Part shown: positions 22,618-34,322 of the stretch, piece by piece
Layout of the letters: every line of letters begins with the position of its first letter
Numbering within the stretch: position 1 is the stretch's first letter
Assembly: GCF_949987515.2 (NCBI RefSeq)
Contig: NC_082689.1
Coordinates: 67,021,746-67,085,745, forward strand
Direction of reading: 5' to 3'
Length of the DNA: 64,000 nt
Origin: Delphinus delphis
Taxonomy: Eukaryota > Chordata > Mammalia > Artiodactyla > Delphinidae
Translations under genes and position numbers: made by a program
The notes under the pieces: generated by a model
The model's database searches: none
What the model was told of the DNA's origin: nothing
The model's input: the letters and a program-made list of their open reading frames with translations, nothing else

Positions 22618-25606
22618 ATGGAAATAAATACATATTTATCAATAATTACCTTAAATGTCAACAGACTAAATGCTTCAATCAGAAGACATAGAGTGGCAGA
22701 CTAGATAAAAAAACAAGAGCCTACAATATGCTGCCTATAAGAGACCCACTTTAGGGCAAAGGACACACAAAGATTGAAAGTGAGGGTATGGAAAAACATA
22801 TTTCATGCAAATGGAAATGACAAGGAAGCAGGGGTCACAATACTCATATCAGACAACATAGACTTTACAACAAAGGCCATAAAGAAAGATAAAGAAGGAC
22901 ACTATATAATGATAAAAGGATCAGTACAAGAAGAGGATTTTATGCTCATCAATGTATATGCACCCAATATAGGAGCACCCAAATACATAAAACAAATACT
23001 AACAGACATAAAGGGAGAAACTGACAGGAATACAATCATAGTAGGAGATTTTACACCCCACTCACATCAATGGACAGATCTTCTAGACAGAAAATCATTA
23101 AGGCAACAGAGATTCTAAATGATACAATAGAACAGTTAGACTTAATTGTTATTTTCAGGACATTACAACCAAAAAATCCAGAAGACACATTCTTTTCACA
23201 GTGCACTTGGAACATTCTCTAGGTCTGACCACATACTAGGGCATAAAGCAAACCTCAACAAATTCAAGAGTATAAAAATTATTTCAAGCATCTTCTCTTG
23301 ACCACAAGAGCATGAAACTAGAAATCAACCAAAGAAAAAGAAATGAGAAAAAAAAATGATTACATGGAAATGAAAAAACATTCTACTAAAAAAACTAATG
23401 GGTCAACAAGGAAATCAAAAAGGAAATTAAAAAATATCTTGAGACAAATAACAATGAAAACACAACCAAACAAAATCTATGGAATGCAGCAAAAACAGTT
23501 CTGAGAAGGAAGTTCATAGTGATACAGGCCTTCCTCAAAAAACAAGAAAAATCTCAAATAAACAACCTAACCTACCACCTAAAAGAATTAGAAAAAGAGG
23601 ACCAAACAAAACCTAAAATCAGCAGAAAGAAAGAAATAAAGATCAAAGAGGAAATAAACAAAATAGTGATAAAAAAATAGAAAAAAAATCAGTAAAACAA
23701 AGAGCTGGTTCTTTGAAAGGGTAAACACAACTGACAAACCAAGTCACCAGGCTCACCAAGAAGAAAAGAGAGAGAACCCACATAAGCAAAATAAGAAATG
23801 AAAAAGGAGAAATATCAACTGATACCACAGAAATACAAAAAACCATAAGAGAATACTACGAACAATTGTATGCCAACAAATTTGACAACCTAGAAGAAAT
23901 GGACAAATTTCTAGAAACATAAAGCCCACCAAAACTGAATCAAGAAGAAATAGATAATTTGAACAGACCTATCACCAGAAGTGAAGTAGAATCTGTAAAA
24001 AAAACCAAAAAACCAAAAAACCAAAAAAATCTCCCTACAAACAAAAGTCCAGGACCAGATGGCTTCACAGGTGAATTCTACCAAACATACAAAGAAGAAA
24101 TTTTACCAATCCTTTTCAAACTCCTCCGAAAGATTGAAGAGGAGGGAACACTCCCAAAGCCATTCCATAAAGCCACCATCACCCTGATACCAAAGCCAGA
24201 CAAAGATACCACCAAAAAAAGAAAATTACAGGCCAATATCTCTGATGAATATAGATGTAAAAATTCTCAACAAAATATTGGCAAGCCAAATCCAACAACA
24301 CATAAGAAAGATCATACACCATGACCAAGTGGGATTTACCCCAAGTTCACAAGGATGGTTCAACATACACAAAATCAATCGATGTGATACACCACGTCAA
24401 CAAAAGAAAAGACAAAAACCACATGATCATCTCAACAGATGCAGAAAAAGCATTTGACAAAATTCAACATCATTCATGATAAAAACTGTTACCAAAGTGG
24501 GTATAGAGGGAATATATTTCAACGTAATAAAAGCTATTTATGACAAACCCACAGGCAATATAATACTCAAGTGAAAAGCTGAAAGCCTTCCCACAAAAAT
24601 ATGGAACTAGACAAGGATTCCCACTCTCAATTCTTCTATTCAACATAGTATTGGAAGTCTTAGCCACAGCAATCAGACAAGAAAAAGGAATAAAAGGTAT
24701 CCAAATTGGAAGAGAAGAGGTAAAACTGTCATTATATGCAGATGACATAATACTATATATAGAAAATGCTAAAGACTCCACACAAAAATTACTAGAAGTG
24801 ATAAATGAATTCAGCAAGGTAGCAGGATACAAGATTAACATATTAGAAATCAGTTTCATTTCTTTACACTAACAATGAAATAACAGAAAGGGAATGTAAA
24901 AAAAACTTTTTAAAATTACACCAAAAAAACCCCCCAAACCTTAGGAATAAACCTAACCAAGGAGATGAAAGACTTATATGCTGAGAACTAGAAAATATTA
25001 ATAAAGGAAATTAAAGATGATTCAAAGAAATGAAAACATATCCCATGCTCTTGGATTGGAAGAATATTGTCAAAATGGCAATAGTACCCAAAGGAGATTT
25101 AACGTGATCTCTATCAAATTACCCATGACATTTTTCACAGAACTAGAACAAATAATCCTAAAATTTATGTGGAACCATTAAAGACCCAGAACTGCCAAAG
25201 CAATCCTGAGGAGAAAGAACAAAGCAGGAGGCATAATCCTCCCAGACTTCAGACAATACTACAATGTTACAGTAATCAAAACAGTGTGATATTGGCACAA
25301 AAACAGACGTATGGATCAATGGAACAGAATCGAGAGCCCAGAAATAAACCCACACATCTATGGTCAATTAATCTTTGACAATGGAGGCAAGAATATAAAA
25401 TGGGAAAAAGACTCTTCATCAAGTGGTGCTGAGAAAGTTGGACAGCTGCATGTAAAGCAATGAAGTTAGAACATACCTCACACCATGCACAAAATAAACT
25501 CAAGATGGCTTAAAGATTTAAACCTAAGACATGACACCATAAAACCCCTAGAAGAAATCATAGGCAAAACATTCTCTGACATAATTCGTACCAATGGTGT
25601 TTCAGG
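22618..25606 (+). pseudogene. L1 ORF2 remnant, second L1, C-terminus missing
   Basis: The start ATG at 22618 reads MEINTYLSIITLNVN before a TAG at 22702-22704, where active copies have tryptophan. The endonuclease frame (22774-23118) keeps the VYAPN and GDF signatures but shifts straight after GDF, destroying the conserved asparagine context. The RT box is intact as Y-A-D-D (about 24736-24747, in frame 24651-24872). Near 24001-24030 a repeated CCAAAAAA run has expanded inside the coding region. Homology ends in the C-terminal third. Confidence 0.88.
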
Positions 25607-25719
25607 AGGAACAATGTTTACACCGAGAAGAGGAGCAAAGACTCTGAGGGTGGTGGGCTTATGGTGAGTTTTGTTAACAGAGTGTACATTATTCTAGAGT
25701 GGCAAGTTTGTTCCTTTAC
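25607..25719. other. Junction DNA after the truncated L1
   Basis: Unassigned sequence beginning 'ggaacaatgtttacaccgag'. It marks the deletion or rearrangement endpoint. Confidence 0.4.
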
Positions 25720-25830
25720 TCAATGAGCATGTATATGTTGATGATTTTCCTTCCACCAGGCACTGTACTGGGTGATAAGGAAACAAAGACAACTAAGACA
25801 CAATTCTTATCCTCTAAGAATTATAAACTA
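25720..25830 (-). repeat. L2-like fragment (antisense)
   Basis: The reverse L2 terminus is seen: CACCAGGCACTGTACTGGG, 'gataaggaaacaaagacaactaagacac', 'ttcttatcctctaagaattataaact'. Confidence 0.6.
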
Positions 25831-25879
25831 ATGAGAGTTCATGAAACATGGTCATAAAGAAAACTATACTAGAAAATTA

Positions 25880-27850
25880 AGTTGCCTGATTTTCTACCAG
25901 GTCATTTGTCATTTTATTTTTGATTTTTGCGAGTTCTTTATATATTTTTGATACTAGCCCATTGGTGGTTACATACACTGAAAATCTCTTCATGTCTGTA
26001 GCTTGTTGTTTCCTATTCTTTGTGTTTTTAATGAAAAGTTCTTGTTAAGTAATTGAGTATATCAATATTTGCTTTTATAGTTAAGCTTTTCTGTATCATA
26101 TTTAAGAAATCCTTCCCTCTCTTGAGGTCAGAATGGGGTATTCACTGATATTTTATTTTGAAAAATTTAAAGTTTCATTTCTTAAATTTAAGGTCTGAAT
26201 GCATTTGAAGTTGATTTTTTTGTATGGTGTGAGATAGTAATCTATTTCTCCTTTTGCCCTCTATATGAAGAGTCAATTTTTTGCAACTCTATTTGCTAAA
26301 TAACCATACTTTCCCCCCAATGACCTAATATACCATCTCCACCATTTCTGAAGTTTCCTAAATTAATAAGTCTATTTTGGGTCTATTTTTTCTGTTCCAT
26401 TGGTCAAAATGTATATTCCTGCACCAAAAACACACTGTCTTCATTACATCAGCTTTATAAGAAGCCTTTATATATTGAAAGGAAGTCACTCCTTTTTCTT
26501 CTCCTTCAGAAATATCTTGGCTATTTTTGGCTCTTTGCTTTTCTATATAAATTTTAGAATAAACTTAAGTTCTGCAACACTTGAATGGGAATTTTACGGA
26601 AGAGTTAATGTTAATTAATTAGCCAGACAGCTAATAAACATGAAGAATAGCTCAGCTTCATCAGCAATTGAAGGAATGCAAATCATGACCACAAGGAGAT
26701 ATCATTTGAACCTACGGATAAAAATTCAGAAGTTTAATAATACTAAAGAGAGAATATGGACCAACAGAATCTCTTGTATACTCTGGTGGGAGTAGAAATT
26801 GGTACACACACTTTGGGGGAAAAAAAACGATGGAATTACATAATATTTAACATTTGCATGTATCTTTTTACCTCTCTAGATGCAGTCTCTAGCTTTCCCC
26901 ACTTTGCTCTGTGTTTTTGGAAGCTGATCTTTAGAGACTTTAATCAGTGGGTTCCCTGGCATTCTGGTTGGGTTGGGTTGAACTAATGAAAGACCCCGGC
27001 AAAACAATGGAGAGAAGGGCTGAGTGTGAGGTCAGGGTTTTTAGTGAGATCAGCTCCCTCTGTGCCAGGCTGTTGATTGGCTGAGTTCTACTAAAAGCTA
27101 GAGCTCTGTTGGGTAATACTCTCCTACAGCTGTAGCTGCCCTCTTCAGGTTCCAGTAATTCCTCCCTCTCCCTGCCTCTTCAGAGATGGGGATGCTTATG
27201 GCTCCCTGCCCTTGCTAGTGCTAATGTGCTTCATTAGTCCGTAATAGTTCCTTTATTTAACTTTCCTCAGTTATACAATTTGACCTTGTTCCTGCCAGGA
27301 CCCTCACTGGTACCATCTAAAATTTAACAGTTTCACTCTTAGGCACATACCCAAGAGAAACCAAAGCAGGAATGCTTTCCAGGAGACATGTTCAAGAATG
27401 TTTGCAACAGACTTGGCACAGTTTGGTAATAGCAAAAAGCCAAAAACCAAGCGGGGGAAGGGCTCAAAGCCAATTGTGATATATTTACAAGCTAATATCA
27501 TACAAAAGTGAAAATTAACCGTAACACATGCAGCAACACAGATGAGTCTCAGTAACCAAAAGTTGAGGAAAAATTTTTGAAGCAAGCCATAGAAAGCATG
27601 ATAACCTTTTTATAAAACTGAAGATTATTTATATGTGCTAAAACTTTTTAAAAGTGAGGCATGACAAAAACAAATTTAAGACTGTGGTTACCTCTAAGAG
27701 GGAGGAAAAGGGTAAGATTAGGGTAGGCAAGGAGGACATTGGTAGGTTATTGGTAATATCATCCTATGTTATGAATTAGATGGTGGATTAAGAGGTTAAA
27801 ATTAATAAATTGGCTAAATAAAAATGTATAATTGATTAATGTTAAAACAT
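25880..27850. mobile_element. Ancient L1 (L1M-like) with inverted 5' part, interrupted
   Basis: Three pieces belong together. At 25900-26605 the L1 ORF2 sequence is antisense, running from 'gttctttatatatttttgatactagccc' through 'ttctgttccattggtc' to 'tatataaattttagaataaactt'. At 26625-26850 it is sense and starts just downstream in L1 order ('gctaataaacatgaagaatagctcagcttcatcagcaattg'). At 27310-27850 the sense 3' part follows ('ggcacatacccaagagaaacc', 'cagcaacacagatgagtctcagtaac'). Between the sense pieces lies unrelated sequence (26850-27310). All frames are destroyed. Confidence 0.7.
26850..27310. repeat. Unassigned ancient repeat-like insert within the old L1
   Basis: It interrupts the old L1. 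The 3' portion, 'gtaatagttcctttatttaactttcctcagttatacaatttgacc' followed by 'ttcctgccaggaccctcac', resembles a widespread mammalian repeat terminus whose family I cannot name. No gene is seen. Confidence 0.45.
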
Positions 27851-29934
27851 AAAAGCAGGTTTAGGAAGCCTGGAATTCCAGGATAAGAGTTTCATATTTA
27901 TCCTCTAATCTTCTGAAGTTTTTGAGCAGAAAAGTGAAATAACTATACATTTAAGTTAATTTGCCAGAAGTGGGCAAAAGCAGAAATTCAGAAGGATCCT
28001 TTGTGAACTGATGGCATTCTGGTCCTGGAGTCATGGCAGTGGCATCAGAAGGAAGAGAAACAGGGATAAGTATTGATAGTATTCTTTGTGGAAATACAGA
28101 AGGCCAAAACAAGAGAGGACTGAAGTAGGAGGCCAAGAGTTAATTTTCCAGGTTTTGAAGCCTGAATTTTAAATACAGTCTTTTAAGGAGATATGAAGAA
28201 TTTTAAATTGTTTGATGCTGTCTCCACAGTGGCTAAACTTATGCTAAATAAACTGAATGCCTCCATTTCTTGGGCTTCTCCCAGTCCTATTTACTGGGAA
28301 TTAAATTCAAGAGTAAAGCTGGGACACCGCAAAACCACCGCTGGGTTCTAGCTGCATCCGTTCAATCAGTTATGTCTATCTAGCTGATGCATATTATCCA
28401 AATTTGGGTGGTTTTTTTTTTTGTATTTTTGTTTCTATATGGGAGGGGTACCATTAAAAGATATACAGGGACTTCTCAGCTGAAAAACTGAAAGAAACCT
28501 TATTCCAAATGATAAGTTGTCACTGCTTGAATGTCAATCATTCTTAAATCCTGAACACAATTTCATAACCAACATTTCTCTTAAATATTTAAATGGTATC
28601 CTATTTCCTACATTCAATAAAAATAATAAATCTTATTAGCGAATTCAATCCTGTGGGTTGAGTTGTTAATCCCAGTACTCTATTTATACAATTATTTTCA
28701 AGTTTATTTCCTATTTTTATCTTGTCCTTCAACTGCAATATAGTTCAGGGTTGCCTATTTTTAGTGCACTCAAGTACCACGGGCAGAAATGCTTCAACAC
28801 TTCACTGTATAACCATGGCAGTTCTGCACCTTCCCTCCTAGCAGGCGACCTGTGCTTATGTCATCTGTGTCTTCCAACTTAAAGGGTGAGTCTAAATTCT
28901 CCTATTTACCAATCTTAAAGAATACCCATTTTGTGGCAAGAAGAAAAAGAGCAGTAAAATATTTTGATGACCCTGTATTTTAGAGGAGACTTCAAAAACC
29001 TTGTCTAAAAATAAGACATTTAATGCAAGTGCCAAAGATCAAGTAAATCATTTTTAGTAATCCTAGGACTTTTGACTGTGTCCAGGCTTGATTTGGGGAA
29101 TCCTACTATGAGAATCGTTTTATTCTTTAAGAAAAAAAGCTGAACAAAAGCCTGACTTCTTGCAGAATCTTTGACAACTTTTTCTTTTTTAAACCCTTAT
29201 CTAGATGAGCTGTCTGTGAAGCAAGCTGACCTTCATTTAAATATGAATTTAAAATCTGCCTCACATGTCTCAGTGGGGGCAAAATGCCAGGTGTATTTAG
29301 GGATATCTGGTTAATATTGTTGCAGGTTATCCAAATCAGCTCACTCCTAGAAGGCTGAGAGTACAAGCAGAAAAAGAAGTGACTGTAATTAGGACGTGGA
29401 GTTGTGGAGTGAGACAAAGATGGTTGGGTGAATGGGGTTGTGCGTTTCCTCTTTGGCACTCAGGCTGTCCATGCCATCTGCTGCAGAATGGGAGGAACAA
29501 CTGGGCTTGTCCTCAACAAACACTGGCAGTTGGTCTTTTCATTTCCTCCCAGAAGAATTTGCCTTTACTAGGACAAAGGTCTCTGGAGCATCACAGAGAT
29601 TTATGCCTTAAGAAATGCAGTGAACCATTTGGAAATCAAGATTGCTTTCTTGAAACTTTAAGTGGTCATAAAGAAAAGAGAAGTAGAAAAATAAATTATT
29701 CCGAGGATGTCTGCCCAACACAATGGTCCTAATGTGAAATTCCATTTGCTACTCGCTTGAAAGGGTACGATTTACCATAAAAATATCAAAGATTTTGAGA
29801 CTCAGTCACCAGGGAGTGTGTGGAATAGCAAAGTGAAGTGTGGTTTCTCTTGGTTGCAATAGAAGAAAGTGACACATGAACATTTAGAGAGATGTTATAT
29901 CCATGTGATATTATTCACATTATACTTCCCTTAA
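27851..29934. other. Unique DNA
   Basis: No gene or firm repeat was recognised in about 2 kb. The 117-codon frame at 29379-29732 and the 110-codon opposite frame at 29127-29459 have no recognisable domains. A short T-rich stretch lies near 28411-28422. Confidence 0.5.
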
Positions 29935-30305
29935 AAGTTACTTATCCAATTATTTATTATTTTCCCATTACTAACTTTTGTTCTCCATGAGGGAAAAACC
30001 ATACCTAGTTTATCCTCCATGCACAGTCCATAATACATAATAACAGCAGCAGTTAACATTTTGCCCTTACCATTCGCTCTTCTAAATGCTTTACTGATAT
30101 TAATCATTTAATCTACAACAACAGGTATTATTACATCCATTCTTACAAATGAAGAAACTGAGGAACAAAGTACCCAAGATCATATCTAGTAAATAGAAAA
30201 CCAGAACATAAACCCAGGTACTCTGACACTGAGTCCTCATTCTTCTATACTACCTGTCATATTAAGCATGCGATGTAAGTATTTGTTGAAAGAATGAATG
30301 ACCAA
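29935..30305 (+). repeat. L2-like fragment split by a MIR
   Basis: The left part has GTTCTCCATGAGGGAAAAAC and 'tatcctccatgcacagtccataatac'; the right part (30265-30305) ends TATTTGTTGAAAGAATGAATG, the L2 terminus. A MIR occupies 30041-30264. Confidence 0.6.
30041..30264 (+). repeat. MIR SINE nested in L2
   Basis: Nearly the whole element is legible: AACAGCAGCAGTTAACATTT, 'tctaaatgctttactgatattaatcatttaatc', GGTATTATTACATCC, GAAGAAACTGAGGAACAAAG, 'cccaggtactctgacactgagtcc'. Confidence 0.85.
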
Positions 30306-31034
30306 TTCAGTAAATTGCTTTTTAAAATCTTGACTAGGTGAGAAACAGGTCATTTAAATTTTTCTTCTCTCTCATTAGAAATACTGATCCACCTCCCTAC
30401 AAATGTAAGAAAATAGTTATAGCCAACTGTATTGATAGCATGATAATGACAATGACCAAACTTCAATCCTGATACAACTATTGTAGAATTCCCTCCAATT
30501 CTAAAGAGACATCAAGAAAATGTGGATCATTTAGGTTAAATTTGCTTAAACCTGTCTTGATTTCCATTTAAACATATTCTGCCAGAAACACACACAAATA
30601 CATTAGGAGGTACAGAAATCTTTCACAGTATTTGTAAAGTGGCTTACAGACTTAGAAATGTCTATAAATGAGTTAATTGATTTTTAAAACCCTCGTTAAG
30701 TGCCCACTCTCTAAAGTACTATGGCTCTAATCAAGTCACCACCTCTTCCAAGGCCTTTAATTATTCCTTCTATAGAGAAGGACTTCGAACAGACACTTTC
30801 TCCAAATTCAAATTCGTTGTAATGATTATTACCTGTCTCCATTTGAATAGATTTTTCCAAGGGAATAGGTGAATTTCATTGTTTCATAAATAAAATTCTT
30901 TAAGAATCATAAGAAATAACATATGTGTACTAGTAAATACATTTGCTTGTTTCAAAACTCTACTTCATGATAAAAGTACAGTAATATTTAACTAAGGAGA
31001 GATTTTATTGGTTTTGTTCAAATCAGTTTCATTC
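30306..31034. other. Unique AT-rich DNA
   Basis: No gene or repeat recognised. Confidence 0.5.
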
Positions 31035-31190
31035 AGGAGTGTTGAGGAAAGCAGTAAGGGTTGCATTCTGGACCGGGACACCAGAGAGCTGGGTTCTTGT
31101 CCTGGTGATGCTCCCAACTTACCGGGAGATCTTATCCAAGTCATTTCTCAGAGCCTCAATTCCTTCATTAGTAATGCTAAGGTTCTATGA
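31035..31190 (-). repeat. MIR fragment (antisense)
   Basis: Reverse MIR phrases are present: GAGAGCTGGGTTCTTGTCC, 'cttatccaagtcatttctcagagcctcaattccttcattag'. Overlapping 60-codon frames are not genes. Confidence 0.6.
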
Positions 31191-31834
31191 CATGACCCTT
31201 GCCTCTTCCAGAGAACATATATTTTAATAAATTACAGAAGTACTATGAATTTAACATTTTAAAGTAGTCATTTTTAAGGGGGAAAAACCCATCCTTTCTT
31301 GAAATCTAGATTCCACCTAAGTGATACTGTTTCTCTATGAAGAGATAGAATGAGCTATGGTGAGGTGACTTGTGTAAATGATCTCATTTGGGAGGTACCG
31401 AGGGGACAGAGACTTGTCATTGCCAAGTAAGTCACATTTAAATTCCCTCAAGCCTTGAGAAATAATGTGAGGGAAAGTGCAAAAATAGCACAGTCATTCC
31501 TTTGGACCAAGTTGACTCCTAGGCCTCCTGAGAGCACCGCAGCTGTGTATTCATCTATACGCAAAGAGAAATAAGAATCTTCTATATTTGGCACACGGTG
31601 CTCTTCTATATACCAATGTGCTCATCTATCAATATATTTTATGCTGAGCCTTTCAGTAAGGAAAGTTCCACCATGCACACTGCTTCATGCACAGCTACAC
31701 ATGTTGAAGATGCTTTTTTTTCCCCTGCCATATGGAAAACTGCAAGAGCACAGAGCCACACTGAACCAACCAGAATGATGCTAGAGGCAGCTGTATCTGA
31801 TTGAAACCGTGGAGAGAATCGAGACTGACAGAGT
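31191..31834. other. Unique DNA
   Basis: No gene recognised. The minus-strand 121-codon frame at 31639-32004 runs through this DNA and the adjoining LINE relic, and has no domain. Confidence 0.45.
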
Positions 31835-32030
31835 TGCAGGGCTAGAAGGTTAATGAGTCCATAGTCCTGCCTCCAGGCAGAACTGTCCTGAACCATTCCA
31901 GGCAAATGACAGCTCAGCCTCTTGGAAAATAAAATCTTCAAAACACGCTTCGGTAACATTTCATTGTCTAAAATGTCCTTATCCTCATAAAGTTCTGAAA
32001 GCAATATAAGTCCACACTCTTCTTCTGTTT
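31835..32030 (+). repeat. CR1/L3-like ancient LINE fragment
   Basis: The phrases 'gagtccatagtcctgcctcc', AGGCAGAACTGTCCTGAACC, 'attccaggcaaatgacagctcagcctcttgga' match my memory of the mammalian CR1-derived L3 LINE end. The copy is old and has no coding content. Confidence 0.5.
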
Positions 32031-32539
32031 AATCTCCCTGTTGACAGATATATAGAATAATAAACTGACAGAAATGTGGAAGATGATGAGAGCCTTAGAG
32101 ATGGGTCACAGACTTGGTTATCATCCTCCCAGAGACCTCAGAGGAGGGAATAATTAGCACATCTGTGGACTCTGGTTCTAGTTACAGTAATATTATGGGT
32201 CCAAGTATTTGTTTATTATAAATCAGATCTACTATTTATCATACATTACTAAATAAAATTTTGCCTTGCACTCCATAGCAAGAATCATAGGTTTAGCAAA
32301 CACTATCTGAGCTAAAACATTTAATCAAGGAATAGGTTCTTACATAAAAAGGCAAAGGAAGTACAGACTGGTGTGCAAATAGCCCCATACTTCTTTATTT
32401 ACTAATTTTGTTACAGCATTCCAATTTATGGTTACGTTCTTACATATAATGCTTCTATAAGATTACCGCCTCTTATGCCTCTGGGCATTAGGAATCATGA
32501 ATGGGTTGGTGGCGTTATATAACGACAAGTGTAGGCCAT
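32031..32539. other. Unique DNA
   Basis: No gene or repeat recognised. Confidence 0.45.
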
Positions 32540-32725
32540 TTGTGGATCAGGGTTCAAATCCCTTGTCTGCTACCTATCATCTGCATGGTTAAGCTGCTCC
32601 ATCTGAGGCTTATTGCCCTTACCTGTAAGAAGAACTACTAATACCTATTTCACGCTGATCTTGGAATATTAAATGGGAAAATATTGGTAAAAGCACCTAG
32701 GACCTGGCAGGCAGTAGCACAACTG
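32540..32725 (-). repeat. MIR fragment (antisense)
   Basis: The reverse MIR order is legible: GGATCAGGGTTCAAATCCC, TTGTCTGCTACCTATCATC, 'taagaagaactactaatacctatttcac', 'aaagcacctaggacctggcaggcag'. Confidence 0.7.
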
Positions 32726-33359
32726 TTAGTTGACCACTAACCATGAATCTGATCTGCTACATGCTGCCTTTCTTTCCTCTTCCCCATTCCGTAAAAGTTC
32801 CGAGACAGGGTGATTGAGTGTGGGACACACCTGCCTCCTCTGTCACCAGGCTGTGCTTCTGCTTCCATTTGGCCTGTCGTCTATTGCTGATCCCCATGCT
32901 AACTTATCAGGGGATTTCCCTTAGGGACATAAAGGGTAAGAGCAAGGAGACCTTACGATGCCAAGTTAAATGCGATGCTAGATTTTAACTTGATTTTTAA
33001 AAAATCTATGCATGTTACGTTTGTGCTAAGAGCAAGTATTTGGAATTCAGATTCTAAAACACTATATTCATTTTTAGAAAGTCGTAATAGAACTGCTTTG
33101 TGCAAAGGATAAAAAGACTGATTCAAAGATAGACTACTTTTTAGTTCACAGGAGTGAGCAATAAGAGGAACTATTATTCATTGTGAAGTAGAAATGCTAA
33201 TATCTACAGGGTTTGAAATACATTTAAATAATGCCTTATTGTCAGAGAAATATGTTCTTATTACATAACAGATAGCTATAGAGACATTTTAAATCACCAC
33301 TCCAATTTTATGATCCAGAAACCACTGATACTTGAGTACATTTTCTCTTTTCCTGCACA
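32726..33359. other. Unique DNA
   Basis: No gene or repeat recognised. Confidence 0.45.
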
Positions 33360-33560
33360 TATTCTGACAAGCAGGACTGCTTTTAAGTTCAAGTTCTGCC
33401 ACTTCCTAGTTAGTTGGTGTTGGGCATTAGTTTCTTGAAGCATCTGTCACTGCATCTGAAAACTGGTATCAACTTCATAGAGTTATTGTGATGACTTGTG
33501 AAATAATGCACATGCAGCACTCAGTACTGTGTATGGTACATAATAAGCATTCAGTCATGT
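33360..33560 (-). repeat. MIR fragment (antisense)
   Basis: It contains AAGTTCTGCCACTTCCTAG, 'ttgggcattagtttcttgaagcatctg', 'tcatagagttattgtgatgac', 'tgaaataatgcacatgcagcactcag' and TGGTACATAATAAGCATTCAG, the reverse MIR order through to its end. Confidence 0.75.
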
Positions 33561-33704
33561 CAGCCATTGTGATTATTCTTTGTTGGGTATTATTTAAAAT
33601 GGAAAAATGACAATTCAAGGAGAGGAAATGAAGGTCACTAGCAAGCTGTTTTGTCTTGAGCTCTTGGAGCCAGTACAGTACAGAAAGGTTTCTCATGCAA
33701 CAAC

Positions 33705-33938
33705 CTCAGAGACAATTTATTGAATGCTTTACTATGTGATTCCAGACACTAGGATATTATAACTGATTTAATCCTCACAACAGTCCTGAAACAGGTGGTA
33801 TTACTATCTTAACTTTACAGATGAGTAAACTGAGCCAAAGACGGGTTAAGTATCAATAATATGCAAAGTCTCACAGCTAAGTGACAAAGCTGGGGTTTGA
33901 ATGCAATCAATCTAGTTCCAGAGTCCATTCTTGTAAAC
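33705..33938 (+). repeat. MIR SINE, target of the ERV insertion
   Basis: The sense MIR runs from 'tttattgaatgctttactatg' through TTTAATCCTCACAACAGTCC and ACAGATGAGTAAACTGAGCC to 'ttccagagtccattcttgtaaac', where the retroviral LTR begins. Confidence 0.8.
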
Positions 33939-34322
33939 TGCTGGGCTGCAAGCCCTGTACTTACCCAGCCTTAAGACTTCAGAAAGAGCCCAGAGTCAGC
34001 GACAGAGACATCAACGGTTTAGTGGACAGGGGGATCTTATCCATCTTATCCAAGGTCATACACGTCACCGTGTGCAGACGGTGGGAGGGACATGGCAACA
34101 GTCTTCACTACTCAGGGGGAAAGGAGGCTACCGTTTATAGGGGGAATTGATGTCAGGTTGGTTCAGTTACCAGGGAGACTAGCACCTGGAGCATGGGGCA
34201 AGCACGCAGGCTGTTAATTAGGCCCTACAATTAAGAGGACTGGATAGTCATGTGAGAGAAACAGGGCCTGGTTGAGCAGGGGACGTACAGAGATAACAGC
34301 CATCTTGAATGGCCTCCATGCA
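33939..34322 (-). repeat. ERV 3' LTR (384 bp)
   Basis: On the plus strand it runs from TGCTGGGCTGCAAGCC to GGCCTCCATGCA. It matches the right LTR along its length (for example 'caggttggttcagttacc' against 'caggttggctcagttact', and 'ggccctacaattaa' against 'ggccctataattaa'). Near its U3 start the minus strand has CAAGATGGC (34299-34307 as GCCATCTTG), a YY1-type core of the kind known at the start of U3 in several retroviral LTRs. It has one copy of the GGGCCTGGTTGAGCA unit that is repeated in the other LTR. Confidence 0.85.

Larger units (their letters stand above)
20058..25606 (+). mobile_element. L1 LINE with 5' end but lacking its 3' end
   Basis: The 5' end reads 'gaagatggtagaggagtagg ... 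cacctcctcccacaaatacatc'. A SINE sits at 20131-20346. GC-rich 5' UTR follows to 21303, then ORF1 remains (21304-22178) and ORF2 remains (22618-25606). L1 homology stops abruptly inside the last third of ORF2 at about 25606 ('...gtaccaatggtgtttcagga'), with no 3' UTR, A tail or matching target duplication. Simple retrotransposition removes 5' ends, so the missing 3' end points to a later deletion or rearrangement. Confidence 0.92.

Noticed and set aside
29379..29732. 117-codon plus-strand frame preceded by an acceptor-like TCTGCTGCAG
   Set aside because: No recognised protein similarity, no donor or poly(A) context, and an equally long antisense frame beside it; treated as chance.
31639..32004. 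121-codon minus-strand frame
   Set aside because: It overlaps a CR1/L3-like LINE relic on the other strand and has no domain.
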